Shown piece after piece: positions 44,100 to 55,960 of a stretch of DNA of 64,000 bases; the first letter of the stretch is position 1, and each line of letters starts with the position of its first letter. A program made the position numbers and the translations under genes. The stretch spans positions 982,001 to 1,046,000 of the forward strand of contig NC_091383.1 in NCBI RefSeq assembly GCF_038502225.1, written 5' to 3'. This DNA comes from Cherax quadricarinatus. Its lineage: Eukaryota; Arthropoda; Malacostraca; Decapoda; Parastacidae. The notes under the pieces were generated by a model that had not been told where the DNA came from, made no database searches, and saw only the letters and a list, made by a program, of their open reading frames with translations.

Positions 44100-47000
44100 C
44101 TGAACTGTATGTAATGTGTGCCAGAGGTTTTGCCAAGCTAAAAGCACTTTAGTTTTGTTTAATGGCATTCTGTGTATCAATGATTGGTGCTTCTCAACAT
44201 CTGGACTTGTCCCTTTCCTTACTTATGATATAGCTGTGACTGAGGACTCCACAGCCTATCCTGGGGTGAAGCTCCATGATGAGTTTGGCACCTTGTCATG
44301 CCAAGACAGTCACACCTTATTGTATGCTAAAGAACCAAACTCCAGGAAATAAACAGGACCAGACATTGAAAAGCAGCACTTAGTATATGAAATTACACTG
44401 AATAAAATCACACATTATGTAGACAGTTATCAACATTTGATTAGGGGACAAAGATGTACTGGCCAGTTAAACCATTGCATTTGTCCTCGCTGATTTGTTA
44501 CATTTTAATCATTAAGGCTCAGGAGACCAATGTCTACAAGATACCTCACCTCTACTAACCTCCTTCCACCTTACTCTCCAAGAATATACATGTCATTCGC
44601 TGCACAAACTTGGTAAATGCCACCCTTGCCAAAAACACGTTCTCTTCCAGGAATTCATTTTCATTTTGCTTCTCAGTATAGTGGTGGAAAGATTAACAGT
44701 AATTTTTTCTTAAAAATTAACATTCTCAGCCTTAATAGCTCTTATTGTTTGAGCACAAAATTCTATCAGACAGCCAACACCTGCAGACTGGGCCTTTTCA
44801 ACCAAGCTTGCAACCAACGTTTGCCTGGGATTTGGACACCTACACAGCAGCCATACAAGACATTTAAAATTATCATTTGCCAAGTGTATGCAGGCAACAC
44901 CTTTTGTGTGTGCAATTTGTAACATGTACAAGACAAAACACTGTCTCAATAAAAGCTTGTTCTGCAATTTTGTCTTCATACTTGTTGGCAATATTCTATC
45001 TCATTCTTGCTTAGACAAATACAATACCTTTTCACAATATTACTTGGAATTAAATGTCAGTACACAAATAACTTCTATGTGCGCATTATTTGTGTACTGT
45101 TCCAGTCACAGTATTGTGCCTTTATTCTTTAAATGTCAGGATATACCCTGATGGGACCAGGAAGCCTTAAATGGGTTAGTTCTGAATTAGTTTTTTACAA
45201 TTTCTCTTACTAAGGTTTTCTTCCCTTCTATCAAGCAAAAAGTTTTTGCATATATAACAGTTCCCAAATATCAAACTTTAAAAACATAAGCCAACTGAGA
45301 ACACTAAGTTCTTACATTAAGAACATGAACTACACATGCCCAGATACGCAAGCTTGAAGCTACAGGTTTGCACTGCAAACAATAGTTTATGTACAATATA
45401 AAAAGAAACTTGTACTTGAGTTGGAAGAGGTAGCCTTTGGCCACTTAATCTGTTCAATAATACTAATAATAAATAACACCAAAACATTAACAAAAAGATA
45501 ACTTATGAGAAAATAAAAATGCTTAAAAATTACTATTAAAACAGTTATTTTGGAGGATTACTACAACCTGTTCTCAATTAGAAAATGGCCAATGGCATCT
45601 GCATCTACAAGATGCCGTACTTTGTGGCTTGTTACATATTTTTAACAAGATAGTTCTCATTATGTTCTTTACGTAGTGTTTACACTATTAAACTTTAATT
45701 CCTAATTTTAAATGTTCTGGTGGAGTTGAAACACGTTGTGAGAAGTGTATACATACGTATGCTTGTGTTGGACATACACATCTCACTGCCCAGCCAGGTC
45801 TTGCACTCCACATGCAATTTTATACATTAACATTGTTAACTGAATGTAAATTAAAAAACAGCGTCAATTATTTTTTTTTTTTTGCATCACATTTTCTGAG
45901 TCTAAGATCTATGAAGGCCATTTGTGAATTTTACATCTATGGGATAATTCTCATTTTCTTTCACTTAACAGAACCAACTGTGAGCACTAACCAGGAACTT
46001 CTGTAAGCCAAACCTTAAGGAAGAGCTTGCAGACTTGGCTTATAGAGCAACAGTTGCTTTGCTAAACAAACCAATTCTTTACTGCATTTCTGCATAATCA
46101 CAAACCTATTTACGTTAAATATTAAATTGAAGCTGCCCTAAAATAGGTTGAATAACAAACTATATTACAGGTACTTTAGGCAAGGCTAATTAAAGTTGTA
46201 TACAATGTTTACTCACAAAAATATATCGATACACAAAATAAATTTTCCAAAAATCTATTTTTGGGCAGTTCAGCTTGTTTGACTGATTAAAATGCATGAC
46301 ATATAAAAACTATATTTATACATGTCTCTAAACGATACAATATAAGAGGGTTCTGAAGTTCAGTAATTTGAAAAATTAACATAACTATCTTACCACAAAG
46401 TAAATAAATACTTGGCATTGGCCATACAGGTCTCTAGGTTATAAACACCTCAAATTACAAACATCCACACTCATAAATACAGCACTTAGTGACCAATTCA
46501 AGTTTTTTAACTGCCAAGCTACAGTAGAAATGTGTGAAACATTCTCTGTACAGTTATTTTCTACACAAACATGTTTCAAGTTGAAAAATCAGGAGCACGC
46601 TTTTTGTAAGCTGAGGACCTGCCGAGTGAACATCTGGATGCTTATATCTAATCTAGTAAAGGTAATCTAAGAGTAATGGGTTAACTTTTACATAATTAAT
46701 GAGATGCCCAATATACAAGTTGCACTTCTAGTGTTTTACCACATGAATGAATTACGTTCCTGGTGTTCCAGTACATGAACACGTTGCACTGGTGTTCTAA
46801 CCTAAGAATGAATTGGGTTCTTGGTTTCAGGTAATCATCATGTCACATTCCTGATGATACAAGTTACAAATAAGTTTTTCATAAATCAGATCCCATTTTC
46901 CAAAGGAAAATTACTGTACAAATAATGGATGCACCACTTGTTCATTACTGCACACTGGCAGTCCCAGAATGACTATATATTAAATATTTTTTAATCATGT

Positions 47001-47223
47001 TCAAAAGTATGGGTGTTAGCAAGTTGCAACCTTCTCCCTGTACTGTTCTGATGTCTCTAAGACATGTCTGTCACAGGTATAGCACATCAAAATGAACTTT
47101 CCTATTTTATTCTGATCATGGTGTACTGTTAAGTGTTAATATAGTTGACTGTTTAAGAAAGAAAAATACTTTTATAACAATACATACCAAACTTCAAGTA
47201 ACGTCGTCAACACACAATACAAA
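44100..47223. other. Sap130 3' flank, no recognised gene
   Basis: AT-rich, largely free of the window's repeat families, apart from an FB2 arm at 45065-45125. Small open frames here have no recognisable domain. It may include 3' UTR. Confidence 0.5.
47106..47111 (-). promoter_or_regulatory. Candidate polyadenylation signal of Sap130
   Basis: AATAAA on the minus strand, about 113 bases after the Sap130 stop, followed by a GT-rich stretch. It is the nearest canonical hexamer I noticed. Another lies at 42172-42177, which would give a 5-kb 3' UTR. No transcript evidence is available. Confidence 0.35.
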
Positions 47224-47415
47224 TTAACTCTTTTCTTTCTTCCGGACACTCCTCTTACTGCTATATTTAGTCATAATATCGACAATCTTGCCTTTATGGT
47301 CGAACAGTTTGTTCATCTGTGATCTTGCTTCAGACATCTGGTCCTTAATGATTTTTGAGCGTTGAATGTTGGCCTTTACAAGCTCAGACAATCTGTTAAC
47401 ATCTTTCTCAAAATC
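47224..47415 (-). CDS. Sap130: Sap130 last exon and stop
   Basis: The acceptor is TTTTTTTCAG; the stop TAA is read from 47226-47224. It encodes 63 residues including VKANIQRSKIIKDQMSEAR and LFDHKGKIVDIM, ending in a Lys/Arg-rich tail. The order helix, Met-Ser-Glu-Ala-Arg, Asp-His-Lys, basic tail is the Sap130 C-terminus. Confidence 0.92.
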   Translation of the reverse strand, partial: DFEKDVNRLSELVKANIQRSKIIKDQMSEARSQMNKLFDHKGKIVDIMTKYSSKRSVRKKEKS

Positions 47416-47699
47416 CTGAAAAAAATATACGTACATATGAACAGATCAGGAAATAACCTAATAAACTGCAGAATCAGCAGTGTAAATTTTGTAAATGATT
47501 TTTGAAAAAATGAGTAAGTAATTTTCACACTGGAGAAATTATGGGTTAAAATGTGAAAAGAATACAAAAAAAATCTATATAAAATCAAGTTCAATGCACA
47601 TGAAGAAATAGTTGAAATTATAAATCCAAATAGAGAGCACCATCAGGAAGTGCACTCCATACAGGGAGGTTCAAAAATATACTGTACAACATCCTGGCT

Positions 47700-47940
47700 C
47701 AGTCACATCAATAAGTTGAAAGTTAAAATATAACCAGGAGCTGGAACTCGCCTCCCCATGCAAAGCAGATATTACTCCCTCCAAGGTAGGGTGTAAGAGC
47801 TGTTTGGCTGCATATTTCATGCCACGCAGCATAGGCCTTGTGCTGCCATCTGGGTGGGCCCAGTTCTACCTTGAGTTCCCCCCCCCTCAAGCGCTGTATA
47901 ATCCTCATGGGTTTAGCACTCCCCCACGATAATAATAATC
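47700..47940. mobile_element. FB4-type arm fragment in a Sap130 intron
   Basis: CTGTATAATCCTCATGGGTTTAGCAC next to CCCCCCCTC and an ATAATAATAATC tail. Confidence 0.5.
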
Positions 47941-48483
47941 ATCATCAGGCCGGCTGGCCTAGCATTACAACACACAGCCTGTACTTGTTTCTACAATAAA
48001 CCCAAGGCTCGCCTCTGAAGAATTATTTCCCCAACCAGATAGTCTTATATAAGGGAGACCCCAAAGGTAACATCACTGCTCATTTAATTACTATCTTATA
48101 AAATTTTTATGCTCGTCCCTTCTGAAATCTTAGCTTGACTTCGGTATTATTCTTCAGAGCATTATAAGCCTCAGTCCTCAATTATATTTGTAAAGAATTG
48201 CTAAACTTGTAGTGGTCACAGTTCACCTAGGGAATAGGTGGTTATTAGGTTTAATCTGAAGGGGAGAGTAGCTCCAATTCCTTAGATCAAAAGCACTTTT
48301 ACTAGCATCAAGGCACCCATCCCCCATAAAGGGAACTTTCCCACAAATTAGATGATTCTGATAGTCATCCCTATTACCCCAAAGTTTTGTACAAAAGTTA
48401 CTGTAATTTAGGGAAAAATTATGGTTATACATATAACTAAAGTTCAAGTGTCTTAGGAGAAAACAAAATGTAGTTATTTATAC

Positions 48484-48603
48484 CTTGTATGGTTTTCGTG
48501 GATGAGTTCTCTTCTCTAATGAGCCGAGGAGCATGTGAAGGCGATCAACTACTTCAGCTTCAAGTTCCACCAGATCATCTACTTGTCCTGATAAGTGAAC
48601 GAT
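48484..48603 (-). CDS. Sap130: Sap130 exon, C-terminal helix
   Basis: Forty codons between TTTGACAG and the donor GTATAA. The translation starts IVHLSGQVDDLVELEAEVV and continues with a basic end (KRTHPRKPYK). It matches the position and pattern of the Sap130 helix that follows GWKVHL, a likely coiled coil with Leu/Val spacing. It has no independent start and was found by frame continuity. Confidence 0.85.
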
Positions 48604-48683
48604 CTGTCAAACCAAGATTAAAAGCTGTCACATTGTAACATAATGGATACAAAGCTCTAACCAACCATTAAGCTTAAATACAT

Positions 48684-48724
48684 AGAAGCCCTTTAATTCT
48701 CTACGAATTAAAGGGCTTCCATGT
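48684..48724. repeat. Near-perfect 17-bp hairpin in a Sap130 intron
   Basis: AGAAGCCCTTTAATTC and GAATTAAAGGGCTTCC are inverted around TCTAC. Confidence 0.85.
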
Positions 48725-48894
48725 TCGTGGATTATCTAATACATGTATTAAGCAGATTGGATAATATAGAGATGGCTACTTAGGTACCTAGTAATTAGGT
48801 ACCTGAGAGTTAGTAGACTACTGTGGGTTGTAGCATGAAGATACATTAAAAAAAATCACAACTGAAATATTCCAAACTATTTAGCTTTCTTCCT

Positions 48895-49300
48895 AGGTTG
48901 GTAGACAGCAACAACCCAGGGAGGTACTACCATCCTGCCAATGGAAACCTGTAATTGTTTTACATAATGGTAGAATTCCTGGCGTTTTTCTTTTTCCAGT
49001 CATAAACACGTGGGATACCAAGTACGTCTTGCTACTTCTACTTGCACTTAGGTCACACTACACATGCATGTACTGTGCATGGATATGTATTTACACACCC
49101 ACCTGGGTTTTCTTCTATTTTCTCAATAGCTCTTCTTTCTTTATTTTCTATCTCCATGGGAAAGTGGAAAAGAATTCTTCCTCCACAAGCCATGCATGTC
49201 ACAAATGGCAGCTAAAATGTCAGGAGCAAGGGACTAGTAACCCCTCCTGTATACATTACTAAATTTAAAAAGGAGAACTTTTGTTTTCCTTTTTAGGTCA
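48895..49300 (+). mobile_element. R480 SINE-like copy
   Basis: TAGGTTGGTAGACAGCAACA, TCTCCATGGGAAAGTGGAAA and AAATGTCAGGAGCAAGGGAC, in the order of 12901-13385. In a Sap130 intron, antisense to the gene. Confidence 0.85.
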
Positions 49301-49744
49301 CCCTGCTTTCTTGGGTTTTTCTGGGCTATTAACCCTCTGGAGCTTTAATTCCAAATAATATCTTCTATAATGAATAAACAGTGAGCCTCAGAAAGAACAG
49401 CTGCAGAAACATAAATACCAGCTCCCATAGTCTAGTTGGAACAAGACCAAGACTCAGTCAAGGTGCTCAAGAAGTTATCTGCTGGCTCCCCCAAGAAGAG
49501 TGAATCTTAGGTCAAGTTAACCTACTGTAACAGTACTTTTAGGGAGGTAATGTGGTTTATATAACGTACTGAAAATTCTCACTATGCAAAATAAAGTGCT
49601 GATGACCTGAATGAAATGAGTACAAGTGAAATAGGCCTGCAACCCATCCACCACAATGGAACACCAGTACCTCCCTAACCAGTGGCTGACTACGAGCCTA
49701 CTACAATACTGCTGTATCTTCTTACATAACTTTTTTTAGTTTTT

Positions 49745-49940
49745 TTTTTTTATTAACACATAGGCAGTTTCCCACCAAGGCAGGGTGGCCCAAAAAAGAA
49801 AAACTTTCATCATTCACTCCATCACTGTCTTGCCAGAGGCACACTTACACTACAGTTATAAAATGGCAATATTAATACCCCTCCTTCAGAGTGGAGACAC
49901 TATACGTCCCATCTCCAAGACTCAAGTCCGGCCTTCTTAC
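49745..49940 (-). mobile_element. RTE-like LINE 3' tail
   Basis: CACATAGGCAGTTTCCCACC, AAGGCAGGGTGGCCCAAAAA and TCCAAGACTCAAGTCCGGCC, ending 25 bases from the Sap130 donor. Confidence 0.85.
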
Positions 49941-49965
49941 ATAACTACTATACATAATGTCTTAC

Positions 49966-50255
49966 CTTCCATCCATTCACTCTCTGAAGAGCCATCTTCT
50001 GGTTTGCAATTTCATTAACTGTCATCCTCTTCTCATCTTTAGGTTTAACATCAGTGTGTCTAACAAAGTGGTTGTGCCTGGGTTTCCACGTTTGCCGGAA
50101 AGTGCTCAAGAGCGACATTGTCGGACGGTTGGTGAGGACAACGGTGGCACTGAGTGCATTGCCACCACTGCCTCCTCCACCACAACTACCACCACTGCTA
50201 CCACCACCTGGCTCAGACCAACCACCACCACCTTCCTCATCACTTCCTTCCAAAT
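49966..50255 (-). CDS. Sap130: Sap130 exon, Gly-rich insert and conserved WKPRHNHF block
   Basis: The acceptor is CATTTTTCAG and the donor GTAAGAC. The exon starts with an acidic run, then an unusual Gly/Ser tract of about 25 residues (GGSSGGSCGGGGSGG), then the block with LTNRPTMSLLSTFRQTWKPR and a stretch including EIANQK and GWK, which align by eye with the Sap130 C-terminal domain. The Gly-rich tract is absent from vertebrate Sap130 as I know it and looks like a lineage-specific low-complexity insertion. Confidence 0.9.
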
Positions 50256-50564
50256 CTGAAAAATGGATTTTTGGTCATGAGGTAGCACTAAACCCACAAG
50301 TGTCATACAGCACCTGGGAAATACAATATGAATTTGAGGAGGTGAAGGGCAGCTCCAGTTCCCTGAATCAAGATCCATTCACCAGCATCATGGCATCCCT
50401 CTCAGAGTTTTAACCTCAAAAACATGACCTTCTCGGCATAAAATGGATTAGGAACACAGCCCCTCTCTCTCCCAGAATAGATAGAGCACATGAGTTAGGT
50501 ATTGATGTTATACACTGAAAGTATATAACTCATGAAATCATAACATAAATGCAAACCACAGAAT

Positions 50565-50640
50565 TGGTGGAGTTTGAACCCATGGAAATTATGTCCTAAA
50601 ACTCCAGGTCAGAGTGTTAACCACAGCGTGGTTAACACAC
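50565..50640 (-). mobile_element. tRNA-like SINE head at the border of the hairpin satellite
   Basis: Antisense box B-like GTTTGAACCCATGG and box A-like GAGTGTTAACCACA, spaced as in a tRNA. Confidence 0.6.
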
Positions 50641-53445
50641 TCACCTTTCAAGTTTTACAAGTGTGTTAACCACAGCCAGTGGTTAACACTCACCTTTCAA
50701 GTTTTACAAGTGTGTTAACCACAGCCAGTGGTTAACACTCACCTTTCAAGTTTTACAAGTGTGTTAACCACAGCCAGTGGTTAACACACTCACCTTTCAA
50801 GTTTTACAAGTGTGTTAACCACAGCCAGTGGTTAACACTCTCACCTTTCAAGTTTTACAAGTGTGTTAACCACAGCCAGTGGTTAACACTCTCACCTTTC
50901 AAGTTTTACAAGTGTGTTAACCACAGCCAGTGGTTAACACACTCACCTTTCAAGTTTTACAAGTGTGTTAACCACAGCCAGTGGTTAACACTCTCACCTT
51001 TCAAGTTTTACAAGTGTGTTAACCACAGCCAGTGGTTAACACTCTCACCTTTCAAGTTTTACAAGTGTGTTAACCACAGCCAGTGGTTAACACTCTCACC
51101 TTTCAAGTTTTACAAGTGTGTTAACCACAGCCAGTGGTTAACACTCTCACCTTTCAAGTTTTACAAGTGTGTTAACCGAGCCAGTGGTTAACACTCTCAC
51201 CTTTCAAGTTTTACAAGTGTGTTAACCACAGCCAGTGGTTAACACTCTCACCTTTCAAGTTTTACAAGTGTGTTAACCACAGCCAGTGGTTAATACTCTC
51301 ACCTTTCAAGTTTTACAAGTGTGTTAACCACAGCCAGTGGTTAACACTCTCACCTTTCAAGTTTTACAAGTGTGTTAACCACAGCCAGTGGTTAACACTC
51401 TCACCTTTCAAGTTTTACAAGTGTGTTAACCACAGCCAGTGGTTAACACTCTCACCTTTCAAGTTTTACAAGTGTGTTAACCACAGCCAGTGGTTAACAC
51501 ACTCACCTTTCAAGTTTTACAAGTGTGTTAACCACAGCCAGTGGTTAACACTCTCACCTTTCAAGTTTTACAAGTGTGTTAACCACAGCCAGTGGTTAAC
51601 ACACTCACCTTTCAAGTTTTACAAGTGTGTTAACCACAGCCAGTGGTTAACACACTCACCTTTCAAGTTTTACAAGTGTGTTAACCACAGCCAGTGGTTA
51701 ACACTCTCACCTTTCAAGTTTTACAAGTGTGTTAACCACAGCCAGTGGTTAACACACTCACCTTTCAAGTTTTACAAGTGTGTTAACCACAGCCAGTGGT
51801 TAACACTCTCACCTTTCAAGTTTTACAAGTGTGTTAACCACAGCCAGTGGTTAACACTCTCACCTTTCAAGTTTTACAAGTGTGTTAACCACAGCCAGTG
51901 GTTAACACACTCACCTTTCAAGTTTTACAAGTGTGTTAACCACAGCCAGTGGTTAACACACTCACCTTTCAAGTTTTACAAGTGTGTTAACCACAGCCAG
52001 TGGTTAACACACTCACCTTTCAAGTTTTACAAGTGTGTTAACCACAGCCAGTGGTTAACACACTCACCTTTCAAGTTTTACAAGTGTGTTAACCACAGCC
52101 AGTGGTTAACACACTCACCTTTCAAGTTTTACAAGTGTGTTAACCACAGCCAGTGGTTAACACACTCACCTTTCAAGTTTTACAAGTGTGTTAACCACAG
52201 CCAGTGGTTAACACACTCACCTTTCAAGTTTTACAAGTGTGTTAACCACAGCCAGTGGTTAACACACTCACCTTTCAAGTTTTACAAGTGTGTTAACCAC
52301 AGCCAGTGGTTAACACACTCACCTTTCAAGTTTTACAAGTGTGTTAACCACAGCCAGTGGTTAACACACTCACCTTTCAAGTTTTACAAGTGTGTTAACC
52401 ACAGCCAGTGGTTAACACACTCACCTTTCAAGTTTTACAAGTGTGTTAACCACAGCCAGTGGTTAACACTCACCTTTCAAGTTTTACAAGTGTGTTAACC
52501 ACAGCCAGTGGTTAACACTCACCTTTCAAGTTTTACAAGTGTGTTAACCACAGCCAGTGGTTAACACACTCACCTTTCAAGTTTTACAAGTGTGTTAACC
52601 ACAGCCAGTGGTTAACACACTCACCTTTCAAGTTTTACAAGTGTGTTAACCACAGCCAGTGGTTAACACTCTCACCTTTCAAGTTTTACAAGTGTGTTAA
52701 CCACAGCCAGTGGTTAACACTCTCACCTTTCAAGTTTTACAAGTGTGTTAACCACAGCCAGTGGTTAACTCTCACCTTTCAAGTTTTACAAGTGTGTTAA
52801 CCACAGCCAGTGGTTAACACTCTCACCTTTCAAGTTTTACAAGTGTGTTAACCACAGCCAGTGGTTAACACTCTCACCTTTCAAGTTTTACAAGTGTGTT
52901 AACCACAGCCAGTGGTTAACTCTCACCTTTCAAGTTTTACAAGTGTGTTAACCACAGCCAGTGGTTAACACTCTCACCTTTCAAGTTTTACAAGTGTGTT
53001 AACCACAGCCAGTGGTTAACACTCTCACCTTTCAAGTTTTACAAGTGTGTTAACCACAGCCAGTGGTTAACTCTCACCTTTCAAGTTTTACAAGTGTGTT
53101 AACCACAGCCAGTGGTTAACACTCTCACCTTTCAAGTTTTACAAGTGTGTTAACCACAGCCAGTGGTTAACACTCTCACCTTTCAAGTTTTACAAGTGTG
53201 TTAACCACAGCCAGTGGTTAACTCTCACCTTTCAAGTTTTACAAGTGTGTTAACCACAGCCAGTGGTTAACACTCTCACCTTTCAAGTTTTACAAGTGTG
53301 TTAACCACAGCCAGTGGTTAACACTCTCACCTTTCAAGTTTTACAAGTGTGTTAACCACAGCCAGTGGTTAACTCTCACCTTTCAAGTTTTACAAGTGTG
53401 TTAACCACAGCCAGTGGTTAACACTCTCACCTTTCAAGTTTTACA
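50625..53445. repeat. 47-51-bp hairpin-forming satellite, about 56 copies, in a Sap130 intron
   Basis: The unit contains CACCTTTCAAGTTTTACAAG and GTGTTAACCACAGCCAGTGG then TTAACAC. Each unit has a perfect inverted repeat, GTGTTAACCAC / GTGGTTAACAC, around AGCCA, extending to 14-bp arms where the ACACACT variant is present. Length variants differ by a CT or AC step; the right end (52760-53400) shows a three-unit 149-bp higher order. Non-coding. Confidence 0.97.
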
Positions 53446-53500
53446 ACTCACTTGCCATTAATTCAAACCTCACCTGTTCCCTGGTTTGAAAGTAATTACT
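53446..53500 (+). mobile_element. tRNA-like SINE head at the right border of the satellite
   Basis: ACTCACTTGCCATTAATTCA and TTCAAACCTCACC follow the last unit; box B-like sequence on the plus strand. Confidence 0.5.
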
Positions 53501-53614
53501 TACCAGTAATTATTTGTTTCAGGGAAGAGACAAGGAACTCTGGACTAACTTCCATGATCTATTTTTTGAAACCCTGAGCAGAAGTAAACAACTATGGCAA
53601 TACTAATTTTACCA

Positions 53615-54000
53615 TTTTTTTTTTTAACACAAAGGCCATTTCCCATCAAGGCAAGGTGACCCAAACAATAAGAAACCATTTTATTATCACTCACTCCATT
53701 GCTGTCTTGCCAGAGGCATGCAGATACCATAGTTCAAAAATTGAAACATCTCTCCACCAATCCTTCAGAGTGCAGGCACTGTACTTCCCACCTCCAGGAC
53801 TCAAGTCCGGCTAACTGGTTTCCTTGAATCCCTTCATAAACATTACCTTGCTCACACTGACAGCTCAATTCATAAAAACGATTTGCCTCCACTCTTTCTT
53901 AACACACTCATGTACGCTAAGTCCCTCACACACAAATCTTCCTTTCCCTCCTCCCTCCAACTTTTCCTTGGATGACCCTTACCCTGCTTTCCTTCCTACC
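53615..54000 (-). mobile_element. RTE-like LINE 3' end
   Basis: AACACAAAGGCCATTTCCCA, GTCTTGCCAGAGGCATGCAG, TCCAGGACTCAAGTCCGGCT and decayed ORF2 C-terminus. Confidence 0.85.
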
Positions 54001-54292
54001 TGATTCTAGCTAGAGTCATTATTGCTATGTCTATTTAATCAGCTAGGAGACATCTTTTCCTGCCAGGGATTGAAAAAGAGATCATTTCTACAGGCTGGAA
54101 GTTAAGCCAGTAGAGTTCCTGTCACTCCTGCAAACACAATTAAAAACAGGTAATTGCATATTAAAATACTGATGACCTTAATCATACACCTGTTGATAGA
54201 AGCAGAAGTGTAGGAAGTGCTGAAGAAACTACTAGTACATATAATTTAAACTCCCTATATCATGGTATTTCACTAATAAAGGAGCTTTTTAG

Positions 54293-54450
54293 GTAGTAGG
54301 TTGGTAAACAGCAACCACCCAGGGAGGTACTACCGTCCTGCCAAGTGAGTGTAAAACGAAAGCCTGTAATTGTTTTACACAATGGTAGGATTGCTGGTGT
54401 CCATTTTTGTCTCATGATACGGCCAGTTTGTTAAAAAAAAAAAAAAAAAA
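54293..54450 (+). mobile_element. R480 5' part and A-rich tail
   Basis: GTAGGTTGGTAAACAGCAAC, GTGTAAAACGAAAGCCTGTA, then a jump to CGGCCAGTTTGTTAAAAAAA: an internally deleted copy. Confidence 0.85.
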
Positions 54451-54499
54451 AAAAGGAAAAAAAGATTCACTAATTACAACATGGAATACACACTGAATA

Positions 54500-54921
54500 T
54501 ACTTAGCGATGTACTCGCTTACCGGCGACTTGGCTTACGACGGGCTCTCTGACTAGTATGCATACCTAAATAATGTATATTAGAGCTGATTTCCTCTATT
54601 CTGTTTATTACAATATATAGTACACTACTGTATAAACATTTAAAAATGTACCAGAAATGTTATATATGATGCAAAGGTGACATTAAAACGTGACTCACGA
54701 AATCGTAATGACACGATTGCAAACAAACCATACCACGGACGGGATTTGAACCCGCGGTCAAAGAGTCTCAAAACTCCAGACCGTCGCGTTAGCCACTGAC
54801 ATTAAAACAATATCAGAGATGGTTAACACAAACCCTTATAGCGTGCTCCTCGCTTAGCGACAAATTCGTTGACCAACGTGGCCTTAGGAACGGAACTCTG
54901 TCGTTAAGTAAGGAGAGGCTG
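54500..54921. mobile_element. MITE family D split by a tRNA-derived SINE
   Basis: Right end CGTTAAGTAAGGAGAGGCTG followed by TA; the left end has decayed. Interior GGCTCTCTGACTAGTATGCA as in the copies at 30155 and 31505. Interrupted at about 54690. Confidence 0.85.
54692..54798 (-). mobile_element. tRNA-derived SINE S5 with target-site duplication
   Basis: The minus strand starts AGTGGCTAACGCGACGGTCT (box A) and has GCGGGTTCAAATCCCGTCCG (box B), then GGTTTGTTTGCAATCGTGTC. Flanked by TGACATTAAAAC on both sides. A truncated relative is at 9750-9795. Intact tRNA-like arms raise the option of a tRNA gene, but the 3' body and the duplication favour a SINE. Confidence 0.85.
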
Positions 54922-55587
54922 TATTGTATCTTACGAGGCATTAACCCCATACGGGGTAATCAGCACAAGGAGTGGTGAAGGTTTGATCCTCTGTTCACTA
55001 AACAAAATTGCAACATTGCAAGGTATAATAGCATGCCACACAGCTGTGACCTTGTAATTTGTCTCGCAATATCTCAGGAAAAATCTCTTACTGGGTCGAG
55101 AGTTACGACTTAATTTGTGCAATTTTTCCAGCCTCTGGAAAGTAAATAAAGACTACTGTTCATACAACGGAATTCATTCAAGTAGTGTTTGAGCCCTAAC
55201 TTAATTAAGCCCCTTTCAGGATTTTCTTCACAAATGAATTTTTAAAAACATTATGGTCTAAATATTATCACAAGAGATTGCAGAGCTTTTGATTAAGATT
55301 ATCACTACTCTCAAAGAAAAAATTTGTTATTTTATGATTGGTTATATTTGGTATTCAATGTTATCTGAAAGTCTTGTCCAATCAAGCACCAAAACAGATA
55401 ATGTGAAAAAGTAATATGCCATATAAATGTACCATAAAAAATACCATGAACAAGCAGTTTTTGAAAATCCAATTTACCCCCGAGGACCCTGAATAACTGA
55501 CGATCTACTGTATTAACCAGGCAAAACACCGCTTAAAGCTATTTATTATTGATCTATTACCATATCATGCATTAAACAGTTACACAC

Positions 55588-55685
55588 CATGATTATCTTC
55601 AGTTAAATCTCGTTTATTTTTCTTGACTGGTGGATGATCCATGTCATCCTCACTGGAACGAGCCTCCTGAAGTTCATTACCCATT
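55588..55685 (-). CDS. Sap130: Sap130 exon, acidic/basic linker
   Basis: This 98-base exon lies between TTTTTTTTTACAG and the donor GTGTGT. It encodes 32 full codons with EARSSEDDMDHPPVKKNKR. Its phases complete the split codon from the preceding exon and leave one base for the next. Sap130 has a similar acidic, Lys-rich linker here. It is too short to stand out as an ORF and was found by phase and splice-site search. Confidence 0.8.
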
Positions 55686-55719
55686 CTGTAAAAAAAAATT
55701 CAAGGTGAATACAGAATGA

Positions 55720-55960
55720 CTTTTTAACATGCTAGCTATCTCCCGCTGAGGAAGGGTGACTTGAAAAAGAAAAACTTTCACCATTATTCACAGTATCAAT
55801 GTCTTGCCAGAGGCATGCAAATATGACAGTATAGATGTCCCTCCAAACAGAAAATATTTCAAACCCCTCCTTTAGAGTGCAGGCACTGCACTTCCCACCT
55901 CCAGGACTCAAGTCCAGCTAACTGGTTTCTGTGAATCCAGTCACAAAATATTACCCAGCA
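55720..55960 (-). mobile_element. RTE-like LINE 3' tail
   Basis: CATGCTAGCTATCTCCCGCT, TGTCTTGCCAGAGGCATGCA and CCACCTCCAGGACTCAAGTC. Confidence 0.82.

Noticed and set aside
44116..44352. Small protein gene between the two real genes
   Set aside because: No domain, no codon or splice evidence; consistent with chance open frame in 3' flanking DNA.
50625..53445. CRISPR-like or tRNA-cluster reading of the hairpin satellite
   Set aside because: No variable spacers; only the box A-like part of a tRNA is repeated, never a full tRNA.
54725..54798. tRNA gene on the minus strand
   Set aside because: Flanking 12-bp target duplications and a related fragment at 9750-9795 favour a SINE, though a tRNA scan was not possible.
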